Positions 6,663 through 10,961 of a stretch of 10,961 nucleotides of DNA are shown here, piece after piece. The stretch is from positions 1-10,961 of the forward strand of contig DMJN01000065.1 of NCBI GenBank assembly GCA_003451715.1, in the 5' to 3' direction. The notes below the pieces were generated by a model that did not search any database, had not been told where the DNA came from, and was given only the letters and a program-made list of their open reading frames with translations. The DNA comes from Gammaproteobacteria bacterium (lineage in GTDB: Bacteria; Pseudomonadota; Gammaproteobacteria; Pseudomonadales; Pseudohongiellaceae). The position numbers were made by a program, and so were the translations under genes. Each line of letters begins with the position of its first letter. Position 1 is the first letter of the stretch.

Positions 6663-6688
6663 CGTTTATGCTGCGCTCTGCATAAACG
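6663..6688 (+). other. Perfect 9-bp inverted repeat before the M28 peptidase gene
   Basis: CGTTTATGC (6663-6671) and GCATAAACG (6680-6688) are exact reverse complements around an 8-base loop, TGCGCTCT. The element ends 23 bases upstream of the peptidase ATG. It could be an operator, a leader hairpin that limits access to the start, or a terminator without a T run for the preceding module. The sequence does not decide among these. Confidence 0.4.
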
Positions 6689-6711
6689 TATTACTGACTG
6701 CCGAGATCATC

Positions 6712-8406
6712 ATGACTGCCCGTTTTAGATCCTTACTGGTCCTACTCACGCTAGTACTTGTTTCCTGTAACCAGGAAGACGTAGAAACCTCAGGCATAGC
6801 GCGCCTGCCTACAGACACCGCCGCCTCCGAAACCGCTGAAATAGAGGCGACACTACACAGGCACACCGAAGTGCTGTCATCCGATGCTTACGAGGGGCGC
6901 GCACCAGCCACTCCTGGTGAAGAGAAAACCATTGCCTATCTACAGGCAGAATTCGAGAAACTGGGCGTCGGTCCAGGCAATGGTGATTCCTATTTTCAAG
7001 CCGTGGCTGTGACCGAACTGACAACCTCGAGCGATACATTTCTCTATCTGCTAGGCAGCGACTATACGGCCACCCTCAACTACGGCGAAGAAATGATGGT
7101 TGGCAGCCAACAGCAGCTTCCCTTCGTCACCGTACAGGGTAGTGATGTCGTGTTTGTTGGCTACGGCATCGTGGCCCCGGAGCGTAACTGGAACGACTAT
7201 GCCGGCATCGACGTGACCGACAAAACGGTGGTTATTCTGGTGAACGACCCGGGTTATGCCACCCAGGATGCCTCCCTGTTTAATGGCAACGCCATGACCT
7301 ATTACGGGCGCTGGACCTATAAATATGAAGAAGCCGCACGGCAGGGAGCCGCTGCCGCATTAATCGTGCATGAAACCGGTCCGGCCGGTTATGGCTGGGA
7401 AGTGGTGAGCAACAGTTGGTCCGGCCCACAAATTGGTCTGCAGGCGGCGGACCTCAATGGCAGTCGGGTGGAGATCGAAGGTTGGTTAACCCTGGAGTCT
7501 GCCGAGGCCCTGTTTGACGGCGCCGGGCTCGATTACAGGCAATTGAAAGCATCCGCCGCGAACCCCGGATTCACGGCAGTCCCCCTAGCAGACATAAAGG
7601 CCAGGGTTAGCATCGAGAATTCGGTGCGCACTTCCGTATCACAAAACGTCGTGGCCACCATACCCGGCACGACGCGGCCCGACGAAGCCATCATCTATAC
7701 CGCGCACTGGGATCATCTGGGTGTGAACCCGGAACTGGCAGGCGACAACATCTACAATGGCGCCGCCGATAATGCCACCGGCACAGCGGGCTTGTTGGCG
7801 CTTGCGAAATTGCACTCACAAGCCCCTCCACCGGAGCGCAGCATCGTATTCCTGGCGGTGACTGCCGAAGAATCAGGACTACTGGGTTCGCAGTGGTATG
7901 CCGAAAATCCTATTTATCCAATTCCCAGCACGGTTGCAAATATCAACATGGACAATTTGAATACAACTGGCCCTACCCATGATGTAGTAGTAGTAGGCGC
8001 CAACAGCAGTGAATTGGAGCTCTACCTCGAGGAGGCCGCCGCCGCACAGGGAAGATATTTGGAAGCCGAACCGAATCCGGAACGCGGTTCTTACTACCGG
8101 TCTGATCATTTCAATTTTGCCAGAGTAGGCGTCCCGGCACTCTATGCAGAATCAGGCGAGGACAATGTCGAGTTTGGCAAAGAGTATGGTGCCATACAGG
8201 CACAGGACTACACCGACAATCGTTATCACGCGCCTTCCGATGAATACGATCCCGAATGGAATCTCGGTGGTGCCGCTCAGGATATTCTGTTGTATTTCGA
8301 TATTGCACAGAAACTCAGCGAGGAAACCTCGTTCCCGCAGTGGTTCGAGGGAAATGAGTTTAAGGGAATTCGGGATATGTCCAGAACTTTACGGGTGGGC
8401 GACTAA
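6712..8406 (+). CDS. M28-family zinc peptidase, outer-membrane lipoprotein with PA-type insertion
   Basis: The 564-residue product begins with a lipoprotein signal; LVSC at 16-19 is the lipobox and N20 at +2 predicts outer-membrane sorting. A protease-associated (PA) domain occupies about residues 110-245 (VGYGIVAPERNWNDYAGIDV, then the AARQGAAAALIVHE stretch). The catalytic domain has all expected M28 residues: H332 and D334 in AHWDHLG, D353 in ADNATGTAG, E386/E387 in TAEESGLLG, D414 in NINMDNLN and H466 in SDHFNFARVGVPA. H332, D353, E387, D414 and H466 would bind two zinc ions; D334 and E386 would be catalytic. The family removes N-terminal residues or small acyl-peptides; the exact substrate is unknown. 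It follows the sigma module after 112 bases containing two hairpins, so it is probably a separate unit. The ribosome binding site is weak (CCGAGA). Confidence 0.93.
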   Translation: MTARFRSLLVLLTLVLVSCNQEDVETSGIARLPTDTAASETAEIEATLHRHTEVLSSDAYEGRAPATPGEEKTIAYLQAEFEKLGVGPGNGDSYFQAVAVTELTTSSDTFLYLLGSDYTATLNYGEEMMVGSQQQLPFVTVQGSDVVFVGYGIVAPERNWNDYAGIDVTDKTVVILVNDPGYATQDASLFNGNAMTYYGRWTYKYEEAARQGAAAALIVHETGPAGYGWEVVSNSWSGPQIGLQAADLNGSRVEIEGWLTLESAEALFDGAGLDYRQLKASAANPGFTAVPLADIKARVSIENSVRTSVSQNVVATIPGTTRPDEAIIYTAHWDHLGVNPELAGDNIYNGAADNATGTAGLLALAKLHSQAPPPERSIVFLAVTAEESGLLGSQWYAENPIYPIPSTVANINMDNLNTTGPTHDVVVVGANSSELELYLEEAAAAQGRYLEAEPNPERGSYYRSDHFNFARVGVPALYAESGEDNVEFGKEYGAIQAQDYTDNRYHAPSDEYDPEWNLGGAAQDILLYFDIAQKLSEETSFPQWFEGNEFKGIRDMSRTLRVGD

Positions 8407-8419
8407 GGGGACACCCTTA
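8404..8419. terminator. Small hairpin between convergent genes
   Basis: TAAGGG (8404-8409) and CCCTTA (8414-8419) form a 6-bp stem with loop GACA. It starts inside the stop codon of the M28 peptidase and ends six bases before the stop of the convergent SLOG gene. The position suits a shared bidirectional terminator, but the stem is short and no T run follows in either direction. Confidence 0.3.
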
Positions 8420-8424
8420 ACGGC

Positions 8425-10197
8425 CTATGCTCCCATTCTCCAGATTTCACTTTCATCAAGCGAACGTTCTCTGTGCATCAAGATCCAGTCGGAATGCTCA
8501 TCGAGTGCTGATTGACCGAGCGCGGATAGAATCTGGCGTTTCTCATCGGAACTGGTGACCGCCGACAGCCTCCTGTGGGCATTATCGAAGATCCGCAACA
8601 TGAACTCATATTGCTTGATAAGCTCCTTGGTAGCAGTGGCGTAGCTATAGCCTTCCCGTACCGCATAAACCAGAAGTGTCGATCCCATGACGAATATTAA
8701 GACGCTTTCCCAGAGATCAGTTAGCATCGATCCGAACAGCAGGAAGATGAATACCGTTGATACACTGGTCAGTAGACTTAGCCAGCCCAACTTCTCAGTA
8801 TTTGCATGATGCCGTATGCGTTCATGAGCCTTGACCCGAAAGTAACCGAGCTGACCCTGATCAGGCCCTCCAATCCATTCCCGGAGCGTGTATTCCACTC
8901 CAGCGGGATCCAGATAGGGTGCAGCATCACAGCGTATGCCTGCCACCCTCATTACATTTCTTATCCAGCCAAACTCAGGATTTTGAGTCTGCAGAAAACT
9001 ATCATGAGCGAATTTCCATTTATTCTCGGCGGTAACGCCGACCGCCGCCCAATAGAACTGCACTCTTAATCCCTCAGCCAGAGTCCGGCAGTCCAGATAC
9101 TTCCTCTGCCAGGCGCCCTTGTTTGCCACATACTGAGCTGCCACCGCAAATGCAAAAAATCCCAGAAAAGCAAAAAGCAACAATTGTACGGACTCTATAT
9201 CCGAATAGAGAATAAACATGAGTCCCATCAGAAACGCCACCCAATGAGTAATCAGCAAGGTACGCAAGGTTTTTTTCTGATAGTAAATGGCCAGCCAGTC
9301 AGCAATGCAATAGAGGTGATTGATTCTGGCAGCTCCGACAGCCAATTCCGCTGGCTCTTCGTCGGTAAGCAGCGACAATTTTTCCGTTTCAATACTGTCC
9401 GCGAATTTAATTGCATCGGCGCTGAATTCCGAACTTCTCTGAAATATCAATTCGTGCTGTGCCGGTAGTGTCTTCGAGCGTGGTGTTTTTTCGTCTTTGG
9501 TGTACCAACACCAATCCAAAGGATCAATCTCAGGATGTGGTTCGTATCCTACTTTATTTCTTGAGCAGGGAATGTGAAACACAAGATCACTCTCGTCATC
9601 TACCAACATCTGCTGAGAAACCCCTGTTTTCGGCGTCAATCCCCGCATCACATCATCATGATGAAACTTCACGACCTGAGCCGCACCACCCATCTTGTCT
9701 GATTTATAGCCATCCCAGATTGCCAATAAAATGTGGCAATGAGAACAAAGAAACGCTCCTAGTCGAGTGTAGGGAAAGGCTGCTTCCCATTCGTCCTGGT
9801 GGATATCATCAGGTTTTGCTGGAAAATTTTCTGATAACTCGAATACATCGGTGGCTTTGCTTAGTACCTGTTCAAAATGCTCTCTGCCCTGCTTCGATTT
9901 GAAGTCATCAAGATAGTCTTGTTTTGACTTTGGCAGAGGCACCACTAAATCAAGGTCGAGCTCCAGTGCTACCTCTGCTACGAGCATGTCCGCACCTTCG
10001 GCGAGCGGCGAAAGAATTGTCAAGCTGCTGTAGGGGTATTTTTCACAGAGCTCCTCGAACAGACTCTTCACTCTAGCCCGAATTTGCGGAACTTCATCTG
10101 CAACAAGCTCACGGTGCCCGGTTACGGCAACCACCAGCGGGAGCGCATAGCCCACGGTTGATTTGCTCACCCCTGCCGTTTCATCTGTTGCTGCCAT
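8425..10197 (-). CDS. SLOG-like domain fused to a four-helix membrane region (SLATT-like), putative nucleotide-responsive effector
   Basis: The N-terminal half (about residues 18-180) has the features of a SLOG Rossmann domain, the superfamily that includes DprA- and LOG-like nucleotide binders: strand LVVAVTGHREL (21-31), SPLAEGADMLVAEVAL (63-78), VPLP (86-89), LLAIWDG (157-163) and GGAAQVV (170-176). A linker (about 180-305) leads to two paired hydrophobic segments at about 312-331 and 338-357. A soluble insertion (about 360-465) follows, then another pair at about 471-492 and 497-512. A conserved-looking helical tail ends in DWILMHRERSL (570-580). SLOG domains coupled to SLATT membrane domains have been proposed as sensors and pore-type effectors in nucleotide-based conflict systems (Burroughs and Aravind). 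Here both parts are in one chain. No partner nucleotidyltransferase (SMODS/CD-NTase) is in the window. The family and role are inferred; its DNA is GC-poor against both neighbours. The start ATG has only a weak GAATGAA site. Confidence 0.72.
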   Translation of the reverse strand: MAATDETAGVSKSTVGYALPLVVAVTGHRELVADEVPQIRARVKSLFEELCEKYPYSSLTILSPLAEGADMLVAEVALELDLDLVVPLPKSKQDYLDDFKSKQGREHFEQVLSKATDVFELSENFPAKPDDIHQDEWEAAFPYTRLGAFLCSHCHILLAIWDGYKSDKMGGAAQVVKFHHDDVMRGLTPKTGVSQQMLVDDESDLVFHIPCSRNKVGYEPHPEIDPLDWCWYTKDEKTPRSKTLPAQHELIFQRSSEFSADAIKFADSIETEKLSLLTDEEPAELAVGAARINHLYCIADWLAIYYQKKTLRTLLITHWVAFLMGLMFILYSDIESVQLLLFAFLGFFAFAVAAQYVANKGAWQRKYLDCRTLAEGLRVQFYWAAVGVTAENKWKFAHDSFLQTQNPEFGWIRNVMRVAGIRCDAAPYLDPAGVEYTLREWIGGPDQGQLGYFRVKAHERIRHHANTEKLGWLSLLTSVSTVFIFLLFGSMLTDLWESVLIFVMGSTLLVYAVREGYSYATATKELIKQYEFMLRIFDNAHRRLSAVTSSDEKRQILSALGQSALDEHSDWILMHRERSLDESEIWRMGA

Positions 10198-10227
10198 AAA
10201 AATTCATTCTAAGCTGATCGAGTCTGA

Positions 10228-10305
10228 CTAATCGATTCGCAGTCCCCGCGGTGTCCTGCCCTCCGGGAGTGGTGCCGACAGCATGAATAGGAGCTTCTTT
10301 TCCAT
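10228..10305 (-). CDS. Possible 25-codon small ORF between the hydrolase and the SLOG gene
   Basis: On the minus strand an AAGGAG lies two bases before an ATG at 10305, opening a 25-residue reading frame ending in TAG at 10228. The peptide begins MEKKLLFML and ends TPRGLRID. The Shine-Dalgarno spacing is shorter than usual, and the AGGAGC also pairs with GCTCCT (10288-10293) to form a hairpin over the start. It is 31 bases after the hydrolase stop. It could be a leader peptide, a remnant, or chance. Confidence 0.15.
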   Translation of the reverse strand: MEKKLLFMLSAPLPEGRTPRGLRID

Positions 10306-10311
10306 GGCTCC
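10288..10311. other. Inverted repeat downstream of the hydrolase gene
   Basis: AGGAGC (10288-10293) and GCTCCT (10306-10311) are reverse complements around a 12-base loop, 26 bases beyond the hydrolase stop on the minus strand. No T run follows on that strand, so terminator activity is doubtful. The rest of the 10198-10336 gap shows nothing else that I can support. Confidence 0.3.
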
Positions 10312-10336
10312 TTCGATTCTTCTCATTTGAGTTTGA

Positions 10337-10961
10337 TCAGCCGATCTTTCGATTCAACCAATCGACTATTACCCGGTTTACTTCATCCGGTTGTTCCTGC
10401 TGTGTCCAGTGACCACTGTCCATTACCGTGTGTTTTTCCAGGTCACTGATAAAGTCTTCCATGCCGTCGGCCGAAGACGGTGGCAGGATCACATCGTTCT
10501 CCGCACCTATATAGAGGCTGGGCACTTCGATGCGTGATGGCGTGTCGGCCATTATCGCCCCCATACGCGGGCTGGCGCGGTACCAGTTCAAACCCCCGGT
10601 AAAGCCGGTGGTCTCAAACGTCTCGGTAAAATAAGCCATGACCTCTTCGGACATGAACGGTTCACCGGGTGGATTGTCACGCTGCAGCATTGTCAGCAGA
10701 TCCATCTGCCGTTCCGCCGAGTCCTCCGGCAGACGAGCAAAACTCTCCCTATCCCAGATACCTCCTCGGGAAAGGAAGAAATCAAAGGTCTTCCTGACAT
10801 CCGCCTCGAGAATCGGCTCGGCCCGACCCGTTGGTATGAACGTACCGAAATAGTAATTTGGTGTCATAACAATCAATGACGGTTCACTGTCCGTTACCGG
10901 CGGCAAGTCAGCAGGACGTCCGGCGGAGGTATTCAGGCCGATGATGCCGAGACAGCGATCC
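10337..10961 (-). CDS. Alpha/beta hydrolase, epoxide hydrolase-like, C-terminal part (cut by window edge)
   Basis: The reading frame stays open to the right edge, so the N-terminus, including the nucleophile elbow, is missing; about 207 residues are visible. The visible part starts DRCLGIIGLNTSAGRP, matching the strand after the nucleophile in epoxide hydrolases. In the cap domain, NYYFGTF with a following AEPILEADV and later NWYRASPRMG resemble the two tyrosine-bearing cap motifs of soluble epoxide hydrolases that activate the epoxide oxygen. The catalytic acid is likely the Asp in GAENDVILPP and the base the His in SGHWTQQEQP, near the end. Family members act on epoxides or related esters and halides in the cytoplasm; the exact substrate is unknown. 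Without the nucleophile (Asp for epoxide hydrolase, Ser for esterase) the class stays probable rather than certain. GC is about 60 percent in the line sampled, unlike the neighbouring SLOG gene. Confidence 0.87.
   Translation of the reverse strand, partial: DRCLGIIGLNTSAGRPADLPPVTDSEPSLIVMTPNYYFGTFIPTGRAEPILEADVRKTFDFFLSRGGIWDRESFARLPEDSAERQMDLLTMLQRDNPPGEPFMSEEVMAYFTETFETTGFTGGLNWYRASPRMGAIMADTPSRIEVPSLYIGAENDVILPPSSADGMEDFISDLEKHTVMDSGHWTQQEQPDEVNRVIVDWLNRKIG

Noticed and set aside
8868..9118. Soluble insertion between the two membrane-helix pairs of the SLOG protein considered as a separate catalytic domain
   Set aside because: I see no nucleotide, nuclease or hydrolase motif in residues 360-465, so no function is claimed for it.
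9459..9902. Plus-strand reading frame of 147 codons opposite the SLOG gene
   Set aside because: It is embedded in a gene with consistent SLOG motifs on the other strand, and its product looks like antisense translation with no domain.

Overview
The window reads as chromosomal DNA from a Gram-negative bacterium, most likely an aerobic, marine-type gammaproteobacterium. The evidence is a Sec signal peptide on several products, an outer-membrane-type lipoprotein, an ECF sigma module with periplasmic partners, and moderate to high GC in most genes. The taxonomic call is an inference from gene style; there is no rRNA or other marker gene here. Gene density is high and no gene-free stretch exceeds about 170 bases.

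Left part (1-4172, all on the minus strand). From upstream to downstream: an exported NHL/six-bladed beta-propeller protein, then korA-korB (two-subunit 2-oxoacid:ferredoxin oxidoreductase, stop and start overlapping by 4 bases), then the first 50 codons of an exported M20-type metallopeptidase cut by the window edge. A hairpin followed by a short T run lies between the propeller gene and korA and may separate them transcriptionally.

Middle part (4340-8406, plus strand). A compact four-gene module encodes a secreted EF-hand protein, an ECF sigma factor, a single-pass membrane protein that overlaps the sigma gene (probable anti-sigma factor), and a membrane-anchored, periplasmic Metal_resist/CnrX-like helical protein. 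The order recalls the CnrH-CnrY-CnrX logic (sigma, membrane anti-sigma, periplasmic sensor), with a calcium-binding-type protein added at the front. The two exported proteins both end in Gly/Pro/Arg-rich tails. After two hairpins comes an M28 zinc-peptidase lipoprotein with a PA-type insertion.

Right part (8425-10961, minus strand). A 590-residue protein joins an N-terminal SLOG-like Rossmann domain to a C-terminal region with four predicted membrane segments. It resembles SLOG-SLATT proteins implicated in nucleotide signalling and biological conflict. Its DNA is clearly lower in GC than the genes on both sides, which suggests acquisition, and it is the best candidate here for an undescribed system. 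The window ends inside an alpha/beta hydrolase of the epoxide hydrolase type.
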